Shown here piece after piece: positions 22,084-34,316 of a DNA stretch of 64,000 nt (positions within the stretch are counted from its first letter, which is position 1; each line of letters begins with the position of its first letter). Position numbers and translations under genes: made by a program. The notes under the pieces are model-generated. The model had not been told where the DNA came from. It searched no databases and was given only the letters and a program-made list of their open reading frames with translations. This DNA is from Rhytidiadelphus loreus (lineage: Eukaryota; Streptophyta; Bryopsida; Hypnales; Hylocomiaceae). The DNA is taken from positions 78,925,839 through 78,989,838 of the forward strand of contig OX344761.1 in assembly GCA_947034895.1 (NCBI GenBank). The letters run 5' to 3'.

Positions 22084-25000
22084 ATGGCAATGCTCTCTCA
22101 AGCACACAAGTGCTTTACGTCGTCGTTCTTCAATTCTTCCTACTGCACACGCGCTTGCTTTAGGAGTTGGAGGAAGGAGCTCGGGTTTGCCTCACCACAA
22201 CAGCAGTCAATCGGTCTCAGACGAACCTGCGGTCGCCTTCTCGTCACAGGTACAGATTCTTCAATGGGTTTGGATTCTACAGTTTCTTCAATAGGTTTCG
22301 GGTTGTCGAGGATTGCCCTAAATCCATTAAAGAATTCTGAGGTACACATTCTTCAATGGGTTTAGGGTGCTCTTACGGGTTTCTCGTGCAACGCCGCGTC
22401 CATGATGAGAACGACTTTGTGGTGTTTGAATTTCGAACCAATGTGTGGGTTGAGGCGGAGAGCAATTTTGTTACGGAGGTGGAATTTTGTCATTTCGGAC
22501 GTCGGTGGAGCGCAGTTCTCTGACAGTGCATCATTGCGTGGCAGTTAGTGTGTAGTGATAAAATCCATGCCTTCGTTAATTGCTTAGGATGAAATCGCAA
22601 TGTGTTGACAATTGCAATTGCAATTTAGGGTTTAGGGTTTAAGCCTTGGTGGGTTGAAGGCGGGGTTGAAGGGTTTAATTTTGAGGGTGGTGAACTACAC
22701 TCAACCGTGTGCAGTGATACACTCTACCCTATCTAATGACACTCTGGACTTGCGCATTCCATATATATCCTCGTAATCTTTGGACAGGTTTCACGTTTCA
22801 AGTTGCGAACATATGTAAGATTGAATTTAGTAGCTCATTTGTCCTGCTCAGGGAGTTTCATAAGAAATGGTCGAGTGTATTTTGGAGGCAGGCGTAGGAT
22901 AGAGACCTATCGGCTTTCTATAGCATATTTGAGGCTTATCCAAAGTATGGAGGACCCTACAGTATGATTTATTTATACAAACCAAAGGTTTTTGATATCG
23001 ATTCCCAGGGCAACTTTTTTATTGATTGTTAATTAGATCCTAAGTGGGATGGCCTAGCGGCTGCTCTGGCCTTATGACGAATCCTACTTGTTTTTCTAAA
23101 TTGCTCTGTAGGGACTGGGATTTATTAGGATATTCAAAGAGCACGCTGATGTTGGGATCGGAGCCTTCATCTGCTAAGGTCTACAAGACATTGTGTTTGA
23201 AGGGAAGGAACCCTATATTAGTCAGGGTTCCTCCTCCAAGTCCTCTACAGTACAAACTAGCCCTGTTTTGTTCAACACATTAGAACATTGAAATGATTTG
23301 TGGTGTTCATCGGTGGATGCAGCTTCAGAAAGCAAGAGGACCTGGGGAGAAGTTGCTCAGAATGATCAGCAACAAAGAATGCTGCAAGTAGTGTTAGTGT
23401 CGCCCCAGGTACTTTTTTGTTTCCATATGCACGATTTGCGTACACTTACGATTTCAGGCGATTGGTTTAGATGATCCTATTTGGAAGATGTTCCTCATTT
23501 CAGTGATATGTTGGAAACGCAGATTCCGGGTAATACTGGATGTATTGCAAGAACTTGTGCTGCTACTTGTGTTGGGTTGCATCTCGTGGAGGTATGCTTA
23601 CTGATCACTGAAGCTATAATTTGCGCATCGTGTCGTCAAGAGTGATTTACGTTCTATAGTTGTGAATGACAGAATTCCAAGCTGTGTAATTCTGATGTGC
23701 TGATAAGCTTCTCGTGCATACGGTGTTAGTATTTTGACATTTTGCCTAGTAGCTTGAGTTACTTTCCTGATTCTTATGTGGAAAGGAGTCTATGTTTCTG
23801 TCTCTATAGGTTTACCATACGAAACAGGCTGCATTGACTCTTTGCTCAACCTCGAGTGAGCATTGAACCCCTAAGTGGACATACTTGTGGTTTTGCATTT
23901 CTCATAATTCAAGAGAGAATGAACTGGTGTTGTAAACAGCACTGTTAGAAAGCCAAGTCATTCTTGAGTCTGGCAATAGCCAGTGTCTTCGTAGAAGCTT
24001 CTTACTAGATGAAAGCAGTGGTTGAATGGGACGAATGGGACTTATATGGCCTTGCACTGCATTTAGGGATTAAGCTGTGCCTCATGACTACTGTGGTTGA
24101 TCTTGGCATCCCTTTAGCAACTTCAGTATGATAAAATGGACCTGCTTAATTCTTTTTTCTCCTTGTCATAAACCGGTTTCGTTTTTGTCTCTTTGGCCTT
24201 CTTGAAGCCATGAAGGTGATGGGTTGCTATCATGTCTTGACAGCCGATGGGATTCAAAATTGAGGATTCCAAGCTGAAGAGGGCAGGATTAGACTACTGG
24301 CCGTATCCTTCTCTTGTCGATTCATACCGGTTTTCACCGATATGCGAATTGGGTAATAATTATCGTTACGTTTATTTTGCTGAATGAGTATGAAGTAAAG
24401 GTGCAACGCAAGTGCTAACACAGAGTTGTGGAGGCATTCTATAGCTTCTAGAAGAGCATGCATGTGCTTTTAGTTAATCCTTCTCAAGGCGAATGCGAGC
24501 AGATATGTGGTGGTGAAGGTGCATAAATCTTGGAATGACTTCTTCACCTACTTTCAAGAACAGGTTGGGTCATTGACTTTCCATTTGATCTTAAGCTTGC
24601 ATCAGGAGGTTAAGGACACCTACATTTGCTGTGTAGAGACTTCAGCATACATTGTTGTTGTGTGACGAGAATATGATGTAGCAATAACAGGGTTTTCATT
24701 ACAATTAGACTGTTTCAAGAACTTTTAGACAGCATCTTAAAGGGAATCTTTGTCATGGTTCATGGGAGCTCTCCCTGTGGTCTTATTGGTCCTAGAGAGT
24801 GCAGCCCGTAATAAGCTTACATAGGGAGATCTCTGTATGATCATTTGTCATCATAGGGAGACATTCCCATGAATCATGGCAGAGATTCTCTTTATGATGC
24901 TGTCTGAAACAGTCTAATCTTACTAAATATATTAAATGCATGAATATTTAGAAGAGCATGAATGCATATTCATTGATCAGGTTAAGCAATTGCTGATTGA

Positions 25001-25611
25001 GGAGTCCGTTTATTGCTTGGGTTCGTGTTAGAGATCGAGTACCAAGCATTTGAGTTGACCAAATTAGGGTTGTGTTCAGACTTTCGGTATGCTTTTCGTC
25101 GGCAACGCATCACTGAGCTTTCGTGTGGTCTCTCGTCTTGACAGGAGGGCGAGAAACGGCTTCTTGCATTCACCAAGAAGGGTCGTCATGTCCACACGGT
25201 TAACCTCAGCTCCTCTTTGCTTTTGACTCCATCACCAACCTCCGATATTTTCAGACTGCAATATTGTCCTCGTGTTGGATTTGGATAGGATCACTACTGA
25301 AAGGATTTGGAATGGAACAGGACGTGAAATACAAGTCTGGAGATTGGCTTCTATTTGGGTCCGAAGTAGACGGCCTGCCTGCTGCAGCTCTGGAGCAATG
25401 CAGCTCCGGAGAGTACGCCGGAGGCACAGTGCGGCTCCCCATGAATGAGACCTATGTGCGCTCACTGAACCTGTCCGTGTCGGCTGGGATCGGTGTCTAC
25501 GAAGCCCTCCGCCAACTGGATTCTCACACGAATTACAGCACCCTGGACGTACCAGCTTCCAGTCCGCCATTGGAGGCTGTCTTGAGCGGACATAATGACG
25601 GATACCCTTGA
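22084..25611 (+). CDS. tRNA (cytidine/uridine-34 2'-O)-methyltransferase, TrmL/SpoU type, organelle-targeted
   Basis: Seven exons: 22084-22249, 23323-23408, 23523-23591, 24244-24302, 24503-24563, 25145-25198 and 25321-25611, all GT-AG with matching phases, giving 261 residues. Residues 1 to about 50 are Ser-, Arg- and Cys-rich with few acidic residues, like a plastid or mitochondrial presequence. The SPOUT fold signatures follow: [10 protein letters not shown] (86-95), FGSEVDGLP (177-185) and [19 protein letters not shown] from 203, whose knot binds S-adenosylmethionine. The family methylates the ribose of the wobble base of leucine tRNAs; which tRNA is used here is inferred. An in-frame ATG at 22075 and an open frame back to 21955 are alternative starts. 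I prefer 22084 because MAMLSQ resembles a transit-peptide start. Intron 5 holds a MITE hairpin and intron 1 telomere-like repeats. Confidence 0.92.
22624..22640 (+). promoter_or_regulatory. Telomere-type (TTTAGGG) motif in intron 1 of the methyltransferase gene
   Basis: TTTAGGGTTTAGGGTTT lies about 375 bp inside intron 1. In plants this telo-box is common near the starts of genes for translation factors and ribosomal components. A role here is inference only, and two repeat units can arise by chance. Confidence 0.35.
24705..24917. mobile_element. Hairpin-forming MITE in methyltransferase intron 5
   Basis: Ends TTAGACTGTTTC (24705-24716) and GAAACAGTCTAA (24906-24917) are perfect inverted repeats. 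Pairing continues inward for most of about 85 nt per arm, through motifs such as CAGCATCTTAAAGGGAATCT, CATGGTTCATGGGA and TCTCCCT. The 213-bp unit would fold into a long imperfect hairpin within the pre-mRNA. No clear target duplication. Confidence 0.8.
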
Positions 25612-25814
25612 CCACATCAAGGTCCAACTTGCAATTACACTGGAAGTCTGGAACCTCTTTCATCTTAACCCCAACTTTTCACTGTGACGTAGTTTAGATG
25701 TGAAGTGTGCTACGGTCAATGATCATGTGACAAGTGTGCATGATATTGTAGAATGGTATTTCAGAGGTCATGCTAACGAGGTTTGACTGTTGTAGTTTGT
25801 AGAGTGCCACAGGG

Positions 25815-26345
25815 TTGTATACAAGGCGACGCATGTCTTCACTTATGGACCACTTTAGGCTCGATTCAAAGCATCGTGATCCGTATCTTACATGCCGAAA
25901 TTTGGCATTTGAAATCATTGATTTCAGATCATAAATCCTATTTTTATTGTTGCTATGAAGATAATTGTTGGCGTCGAAGTGTTTGCGCGCATATGCCTGC
26001 CCTGGATGTTTTGTGATAACATGCTTTAGCTCAAGTCTGGTGGTGAATTGCTCTAGTCCAACAGTGTAGACAGCTATCGTATTCATGGTAAAATTGAAGT
26101 GGAGATGCTCTATGTTCAATTAAAGCGGGCAAGTGCACTCTATGACAACGCACCTTGAGCAGATCTTACAACTTAGTACTGCGTAGAAAATCAGGGTTGG
26201 GGACTCATGTCTTCAATTGTGGATCGGTTTACGCTCGATTCAATGGATTGCCGAAATTTGGCTTTTCACTAGATTTCATACCGCATATTTCATTGTTATA
26301 ATGGCGATGTGTTGGTATCACGGAAGGGGTTTGCGTGAATATACG
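25815..26345 (+). repeat. Diverged tandem duplication downstream of the methyltransferase gene
   Basis: A segment near 25830-25990 (CATGTCTTCA, GGCTCGATTCAA, GCCGAAATTTGGC, then a GTT-rich part) recurs about 380 bp later near 26205-26345 with the same order of motifs. No coding motif is recognised in either copy. Confidence 0.55.
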
Positions 26346-26439
26346 AGATGGAGACGGAGTTGTTGTATTAAGTGTAATGTTGCGTTTGAAGTTACGAAAT
26401 TGATCCAACCTCACGTCATGTGCACCACGTCAGTTTGAG

Positions 26440-29400
26440 AGTTGACCACGTTGACCACGTTCTTGTCTGAACGAATCTGCGAAGATGATTTTCTATGATT
26501 TTTTCTTCATGTAAGTGGAAGGGAATACTATTATGTCACAAATTCATTTGTACATGTCATCATTGCTCTACATCATCTCTATGTTGTGACATTGGGAAGT
26601 AGAATTCAAATTCCTTCTAATGTTAGACAAGATTTTTTCTACAAGTTTTGCATGTTCAACCATGGCCCTTTGGTTCATAAAAAAAACTATTGTAATGGTG
26701 CTTAGACTTCAACCAATTTGGTTGAATGGGTGGTAATTGTGTTTGCATTGGATGGGTGTTTTCATTGAGGTAGTATTGACTTATTGAAATAAGACAATGA
26801 TTAAAAAATGGATCAGAAATGATGTCTATTTTAGTGCAAGTTGGTAAAACCTATCTCTTCTTCTAGATACACGTTTTAGCCATAAAAAAAATTTCAATTC
26901 TTTGAATTTGACCCTTGAACAATGGAGTCTATGATTGTCAAACTTCAAAATCTTCCACTCTCTACTCACATAGAAGTGAAAGCATCATGAAATGCATTGA
27001 AGATACTAGTTTTGATTCAACAAGACTTGGAAATTCACTTCCTATTCCAACACACCATGGAAGTTTGTTCTAACTTATTAATCTCCAATGGCAAGTGTAA
27101 ATGTACTCTCATGTCAAAATTCTAGTTGAGGTTGACTTTGGCAAAGCTACTTCTAAAATGTTGTATCTCCCTACTCACATAAAAGTGAAGCATTATAAAA
27201 CTCAACAAAGGAAGCTTTAACTTTGAAAAACTTAGAAACTTGTATAGTCTAATCCCTTTTAAATGATTTCTTTTTACTCCCATCTTAGTGGTCATATTGG
27301 GGAGGTGTCATATTAAAGAAGCAATTGAAAATGAAGTTCTAAAAATTCAATGTTGATGTATTTAAAAGTATATTAAACATATAAATGATCACAATACTAT
27401 ACTAGTTCATAATCAAAATAGAAGTGCAAGAGAACAAATAGCGCGTAGGAACATGCAATATTAATACATAGTATTAGAACACTATTAATACACATTATTA
27501 GTATACAATACTAGTATATAGTATGAAATTGATATACAATACTAGTATATAGTATGAAATTGATATACAATACTAGTTCATAATATACAATACTAGTATG
27601 CAATACTAGGACTAATACATAACACAAGTACACAATACAAATATAATACTAATACATAATAAAATATTAGTATGCAAATATAGTATATGGTACAATACAT
27701 AAATACAAAATAAATATATGGTACAATATATGAATACAATACAATATAATATGGAAATACAATACAATACACAATACAACACTACTTAGTAATATATAGC
27801 TTGTTTGATTCACTATATTGTCACACTTGTTAGTATACTAAAGTCACTGTATTAGTGAATGCATGAGATAATTACAGTATTGAGTTCAATTCTCGCCACT
27901 AAAGACATCTATTCCCAAAAATCTTGTTACAATATAGAATTTGTGATATTAAATGGTGCTATGTACCTAAAAGGGGTTGGAGTGTATTTGATTCTAACAA
28001 AGCATTGGAAGTTTGCTCTAACTTATTGATACTTAGTGGCAAGTGCACATGCATGAAGCAATAAAAAATATCCATGTGAGGTTGACTTTCAGAGAAACAA
28101 TACCAAATTCAAAGCTTTTAAACCTTTTTGTCACCATTGTCAATGAGATATAATTATAGGATGTATGCACATCCCATAATCCCATCCAACTAATACATGT
28201 TGTAGACATTGGATTATGCCACAAAATGTGTCCACATTCTATAATCCAAGTCAACTTTGGAGACACACTCCAGAGAATATAAAAGAATATAAGGTCTTAT
28301 TTACATTGTCTAGGGTTGAACCAAGGACCACAAGCACTTCAAAGTACCCCACTTTGTTAAGCATGACCATAAGAAGCAAGAGCCCAAAATAAATTCTAGT
28401 AATGACACTTTGTATGGTCTTGGTGTAAACCCAAGAGAGACCATAGCTAGACCATGCATATCTATTTATTATTTGAGCTAACATTGTCAACATCAAAATC
28501 AATTAAATTAACAAAATCTATAGTTGTGAGATTTTGGTCAAACAAGTAGTCAAGAAAAAAGCTCCTAAAAACTAGCAAAACATTATCTACTTTGGCCATG
28601 TATGTAGGATTTCAAGTGGACTTCAATAGACTGTATTAGGTTGATCAAATATTATGCACTATTTACTACACTAAATATTAGGGGTATTAAGGGGTCCAAA
28701 AAATTAAAAAGACTTATTGTAGAAAATTGTAGATGTTTGAAACATGATGTACACCCTAGACACTTTAGTAACTATTGATGTACAACAAAGGTAGATATTT
28801 ATACAATATATAATGTCAATTAATTAGTATCCATCCGCTTCAAACCCCTATTTAGTGTAGCTTTCTAGGAGTTTAGTAAATATGATACAAACTAATGGTC
28901 AATTTTACTTAATTGGCATGATTTGGTATTCCAAAAGTTGTGACTTAGATGTATATATAAAGGTCTAAAATCTAGTATTGGTACATTATAGAGTTATATT
29001 TCAAAATGTATATTTTGAAAAGTGTCAAAGTATTGGAATATTTCCAATTTAACAAAATTGACGATCATAAGCAAAGAGAGATCCAAATGCACCAAGCAAC
29101 AAGTAGTGGTTTGCATAGATGTAGGTAGAATCTCTCTTAGTGCATGGTGTTGGGATATGCACTATGAGAGGTTCTATGCATTTAGAAAGGTCATAGACCA
29201 CTTTCCATCTTGAATTAGGCAATGCCCACCTACTGACTCCAAACTCTCTTGTTGCACATTATGTACTAAGGGAGTATCTAGTAAGAGAAGTTCTACTTGT
29301 ATCAACTAACTTCAAGTATAAATTTTTGTCATTCTATCTTGGATTTTGTTTAGGAAGTGGTAGATTTGGTGTCATGAAAGGGACGTTGCTTCTACAATGC

Positions 29401-29590
29401 ATAGATGATAACTCCTACTATAGACTCCTTTGAAGCCAATTGTATTCTCAAGGATGTCACTAATGGTGGTTTTAGAAAAGTGAAGAGAGTTCAAACATAC
29501 GATGTCCTTTGTATTCAACCACTAATAACTTAATACTTTATAAGTAAAGTATGGGAGCTTCAAATTTCAAACAAAAAAATATTCTCCAAC
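26440..29590. other. AT-rich intergenic DNA with short repeats
   Basis: No gene recognised. Two direct copies of a roughly 110-bp segment (GGAAGTTTG-TCTAACTTATT, then GAGGTTGACTTT) lie near 27055-27165 and 28008-28115. A 31-bp unit starting CAATACTAGTATATAG is tandemly duplicated at 27506-27567, within a TAC/TAG-rich, ATACT-repeating tract (27450-27800). Open frames here are short and show no domains. Confidence 0.6.
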
Positions 29591-29900
29591 AAATATGAAA
29601 TACTTCGATTTCAATCATATTACAAACATATTTACTTTACAGCCCCTCAAAAATACCCCCGGACGATCAACCCTGCCGAGATTGCACTGCAAGGATTGTA
29701 CAGTGTTAGTAGATCATTTTGATTTTGATTTTGCATCAAATCTAGTCCTCAGCTTGCAAGGAATCATTGCCCCCGACTTCTTGCAAGAAGAAGTCAGGGA
29801 CACATATTATATAAACAAATACTCAAACACAACTGCTGGTAGTTCAACTTTCTGCATCTCTTTGCACTCATCCTATTCACTGATTAGACTCTCAACCACA

Positions 29901-30149
29901 ATGGGAGCATCACTTACCACAAGGCTCATAACGTTACTGCTGGTGGGATGCATGCATCATTCAATTCTAGCATCAAAACTTTCAGTTTCGGCAAAGATCT
30001 CACGGTTGCGGCTCACGGCCTGGGACACAATGTTCATTCACAGACAGGCTCACAATGGAATCGTTCTGGAGATGCAGGTTTTGAAAGGAATGAAGGAGTG
30101 GTGTCTGACAAGGATGTGTCGTTCATGTCTGGAGTGGGGAGCTTTTTAG
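29901..30149 (+). CDS. Possible small secreted protein, 82 residues
   Basis: An ATG at 29901 opens a frame whose first 25 residues (MGASLTTRLITLLLVGC, then MHHSILA) look like a signal peptide. It lies in a local GC-richer island (about 29630-30310) within AT-rich DNA, and TATTATATAAACA near 29805 could be a TATA box. The mature part is unfamiliar. A second frame from 29948 to 30313, rich in Gly, Ser and Asp, overlaps it. A frameshift or unseen splice joining the leader to that frame is possible. No family is recognised; it may be a gene fragment. Confidence 0.3.
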   Translation: MGASLTTRLITLLLVGCMHHSILASKLSVSAKISRLRLTAWDTMFIHRQAHNGIVLEMQVLKGMKEWCLTRMCRSCLEWGAF

Positions 30150-30894
30150 TTAAATTAAGCTGCCACATTTTGAAATGGAGGCAGCGGAGTTGCATTGTAC
30201 TGTTCTGCACGGTATGTAAGTTAATATTTGATAAGGAGAGACTCGAAAGAACCGAAATTTGCTCAAATTTTGAGATCTGTTACGTAACTCACTTTGGGGA
30301 ATTAAAACAGTGAGGGAATGCATGACATTCCTGACGTTCAGTCACCCGACTATCACAGCCTGAAATATAAATCTACATCATTCCTAGTAGTTTTTAGAGC
30401 TTTGTGCAGATCAATGTCACAAGTTTTGGCGCCTAGAATCTTGCCAATTTTAACAAAATTAGTAATTGAAGTCTAAAGAAATTTTTAGGAATCAGTATGT
30501 TTGAATAAAATTCATAAGAGCGTCTGAGTGATTATGATGGACTTGCACCACTGCAGCACCTCTCATTGAATGTCTGGCTACCTGCAATTGGGATGCAAGG
30601 TTTGATACAATTTCAATGGCACTTTGATGAATGCCATGGTAACTAATGTGACAAAGATTCTGAATCTGTGTAAATAGTACACTCATTATTTGCTTCCCAA
30701 TTTTGTGACCTACCGTTTGGCTTCAATTGTGTTCAATGCCCCCATCCAAATCTATCAAGGAAATATCCTAAACCAATCAAGGTTCTGCAAAATTTGACAA
30801 GATTTTGGCTTTAGTGTCAACATGGGGTAACGGGTCAATCCTTGATTGGTGGATACTTAAATGCTAATAGATACATAGAAGGGCAGTTATGGAT

Positions 30895-31118
30895 TGTTGA
30901 TAGGGCATTTATGATTCTATTCTATGGGTGGTTTTGTAATTTCAGACTGATTACTTCAAAAATTCACAAAAATTATAGTTTTAATAGGAAAATTATAATT
31001 CAACTTGAGGTTTGATTTGTGAAACAAGCACACACTTCTGAAAAATATGTGCCCCTCTTGGAATTGGCTTGCAGATAGTCAGATTGCAAATCAAGGTGGT
31101 AATAGGCTTGTCTACCTT
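30895..31118 (-). mobile_element. Diverged reverse-oriented copy of the 21.26-kb MITE
   Basis: Read on the - strand, it parallels 21261-21490: AAGGTAGAC, TGATTTGCAATCTGACTAT, GGGCACATATTTTTCAGAAG-like, and AATTATAATTTTCC. It ends in ACCTT at 31114-31118 on the + strand. The other end is not recognisable. Confidence 0.6.
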
Positions 31119-31142
31119 ATTACTACAATCCAAATTTCTTTA

Positions 31143-32436
31143 AATATTTCTATGGTTAGATTTTGAATTTTTTTTTTTGCTTCATTGGGAATAACTATAA
31201 GCCCATGTTCTTTTTTCATAGGAAAAACACACTTGGAAAGGCTTGGGCACATAGGGATTAAGGATAGTCTAGTGACATGAATAGTGCACTCTATTTTTTA
31301 CTTTTGAAAATTCATAGAAAATTGTGTGAATATCAAAAAATTATGAAACAACTATAATTGTTTTTTCCTTGAGGAGGCTAACATTCTTACCCCCCAAAAT
31401 CATCATCTTGACCACCAAGCTTTGTAGGGAAGAAAAAATGGCAGTTTTAGGTTCATTTTAGGTGCACATACTCTAGTTGTTTTCATAATCTTTCATAATT
31501 TTTCATAATTAGAATCAACTTGGAGAAATCTGAAAATTTTGAATTGTAGAAGCTACACATGTGATTCTATTTGAAATATTAAGTTATTAATGTTTCCATT
31601 TGCTTAAGATGGTCAAAATGGGACTTCAAAATTTAAAAATTATTGAAGCTTTACAATTTAGTAATAGGCTACCCCATTAGGAAAAAAATGAACTCCAAAA
31701 GAGGCCGCTTCACAATGCAAAAATTTAGGTGGCAATGACCTTCTCAACTCACTAATTGAGCCAAGATTTGCATGATGGGCTCAAATATTTGTCATAATGG
31801 GCTCAAGATTCTACAATCCATCTCTATAATCTCACAAATCAATGGTCCACAATTTAGGGGCGAAAATGTTCCATCCTAGTTGGAAGTCAATGTGGATCCT
31901 TGTTGGAGGTCAACCTAAAGAAGTGGGAGGTTGATTTTGGTGCGAAGCTCCAACAAGTTCTTGCCTTTCCGACCAAGGCTAATAGTGATTGAGGTTGATT
32001 TTAAGGTACCAACCCCAGTTGGTGCTCACAAGAATTCAAATGCATTTTAATTGATTATTTTATTTGAACAAATGTTACACCAATAAGGATTTTTTGTAGT
32101 CCAAAAATAGAAATAAATGAATTTATCATCTTGTTTTGAATTTTCTTGTTGGAAGAGAAACACACTATCACTAGTATGTTGTTATCTTTAACACATTTAT
32201 GTTAGATTTTGTCTAAAACAACGCGTCCAAAATGACAGAAATTTCAGATTTTCTACTAGTGTATATACACATGGGGTGGTAAAAAGTAGAACAATCCATG
32301 TGGGATATGTTAACCCCTAAGTGCCTAAGCCTTTCCAAGTGTGTTTTTCCCATGAAAAAAGAACATGGGCTTATAGTTATCTCCATTGAAACAAAATGAT
32401 TTTTTTTCAAAATCTAACCGTATGGATGTTTACAGA
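31143..32436. mobile_element. Foldback-like element with about 165-bp inverted arms
   Basis: 31143-31307 and 32275-32436 are inverted copies. They share GGTTAGATTTTGAA, AACTATAAGCCCATGTTC, AAAAACACACTTGGAAAGGC and a TAGTGCAC / TTACTTTT-like inner end. The roughly 960-bp interior has no recognised coding sequence. A stretch beside the left arm (31290-31390) resembles 12395-12480. The small CACTA remnant at 32169-32261 lies just inside the right arm. Confidence 0.65.
32169..32261. mobile_element. 93-bp CACTA-type remnant, target duplication TAT
   Basis: Starts CACTAGTA and ends TTTTCTACTAGTG, with TAT on both sides (32166-32168 and 32262-32264). Its right half closely matches the right arm of the foldback CACTA MITE at 42938-43004 (GTTAGATTTTGT, AACAACGCGTCCAAAATGAC). 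Most of the left arm is gone. Confidence 0.8.
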
Positions 32437-32449
32437 GCTTGCTTATTAG

Positions 32450-33880
32450 TATGTTCACCAATTTTGAGTGCAAAATTCCATAAGAGTTGTGAGATAATAA
32501 TAAGAGAAATGTACGTTTTCTATTTTTAATATGTTGTCCCTCTCCACAATGTTTCGAAAATTTGCACATAAAAGCTTTTTGGGATTAGAAGTGACATGAA
32601 CAACTACAAATTGTGTTAGCACACTAAAATACCCTTTCAAAAAACTTAATAGCACTTGAAAAGCTATTAAACTCATTACACAATCCACCTTGCAATTGTT
32701 GAGATGCAATTTTTTTAATAAGTATAATTCACAAATAACTCCAAATCAACACTTGCTTGTTTAAATTTTCAATGGTGAAAATCATGAAAACACTTTACTC
32801 TTTCGATTGGGACCATTTTCAAAGCAAATGAATAAGTGGAAGTTTTTAGATCTCAAATCAAGTGAAATTGCTCAAAGTTGAAAAATGAAGTAAAATTTGC
32901 AAGCTTTACTCTTCCACTAACGGACATAAATGGCTTTGGAGACCTCTCAACACTCAAATATGTACCTTTTTCAGTGAAAAATGAAAGTTTTGAATAGTTA
33001 ACCCTAAAAACTGCCCCAATTTTTTTTTAAAACGGGCAAACGAATTTAACTGCCCACTTCAAAATGAGCCTGAAATTTCAGATCGACCAGATATGGTCGA
33101 TGAGGCAGTTAGGGGTTAATTGGAATTAGTAGAACCTTGAGAACTCAGAGTGAAGTCAAATTAACATATTCCACATGGTTTGTTCAACATCCTACCACCC
33201 CCTATGTATATAAAGAGATTCACTTTTTAATTGAAAACTCAAAATAAAAAGTAGAAAATGCATTTGAAGCTATGAGAAATAGATTTCAATAGATTCAAAT
33301 GTCATTATTTATATATTTTATATTTGAAGTGGGGAACCATCACCGCACATTGAAGCACTTCAAAGCTTTGAAGGATGGAGAGTCCAATGCAAGCCAAGAT
33401 AAAGAAGGCACAAGAATTGGGGGGATAAAGAGTCTCATGTAAGCCAAGAAGAAGGCGCAAAAATTTGAAATGGAAATACTCAATCTTTCAAGGAAATCGT
33501 GGTTCATGATGGCTCCATCATGAAGGATGCATGGAACACACACCTCCTTCAAATTCTAAGACGCCAAGTGGACACAAGTGGATACAAACAATCCTACGTG
33601 ATTGTTCTAATGAGGATGTGACTACTTTCATACTTATGCAATTAGTATTAAAATTAGTAAGAAAACTCGCGGCCTCTTTTAGGGTTCAATTTTTTCCTAA
33701 TGTAGCAATGACCTTCATTTGTCAATAAATAATTATAGAATAGGAAACTTGAAAATATGCCAAACCTTGCAATCTTTAGGATGAAATTTTAGAAAATCAA
33801 AACTCATACCTTGCCATTATACCTTTTTACACTATAACATGAATTTAATTATTTTGAATGCATTTTCCAAACATTTTCTA
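32450..33880. other. AT-rich intergenic DNA before the large CACTA element
   Basis: No gene recognised. Near 33000-33116 TTAACCCTAA-like and TTAGGGGTTAA ends bracket a short GGGCA / CTGCCC-containing segment. This resembles a deletion derivative of the 18.8-kb element. Confidence 0.45.
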
Positions 33881-34185
33881 AGAATCACTAGTAAAAAATT
33901 CAGCGTCCAAATCCACAAAAAAGTGTTGATTTAGACAAAATAGTTTGTGTTGATTTGGACAAAAATTAACAAGTTTTTGTTGATTTGGACAAAATTCCAA
34001 CTAAAACTTGTTGATTTCAACAAATATTTCAACAAAAATTTGTTGATTTAAAAAAAAAATTTAATTAAAAAAAAAAAAAAAAAAATTCTTAAAAACTGCC
34101 TAGGTGGCACCACCATGCGGGAAGCACCTAGGTGGCACCACCATGCAGGCAGCACTTAGGTGGCACCCCATGCGGGCGGGGTGCA

Positions 34186-34248
34186 ATGGGGTTTGAACCT
34201 TGCACCCCTTGGCTAAGGATGCAAGGTCCTAACCATTGAACCATGTGT
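34186..34248 (-). other. tRNA-like hairpin segment in the outer CACTA element
   Basis: On the - strand: CATGGTTCAATGGTTAGGAC (box A-like TGGTTCAATGG) and, 30 nt on, GGTTCAAACCCC (box B-like GGTTCAA). Between them ACCTTGCA and TGCAAGGT form a perfect 8-bp stem (34197-34204 with 34220-34227). A full cloverleaf does not form, because the acceptor and T stems fail, so this is a tRNA-derived SINE-like head or a mimic, not a tRNA gene. Confidence 0.6.
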
Positions 34249-34316
34249 GAGAGAACATGACAAAATATAGAAAAAATAGTTATTTATTACGGTTTTCAGT
34301 TTTTTGTCATTTTTGG

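Noticed and set aside
25232..25663. 143-codon antisense frame
   Set aside because: Opposite strand of the last methyltransferase exon; no motif.
27450..27800. CRISPR-like or satellite array
   Set aside because: The ATACT-type repeats are irregular and low-complexity, with just one true tandem pair of 31 bp.
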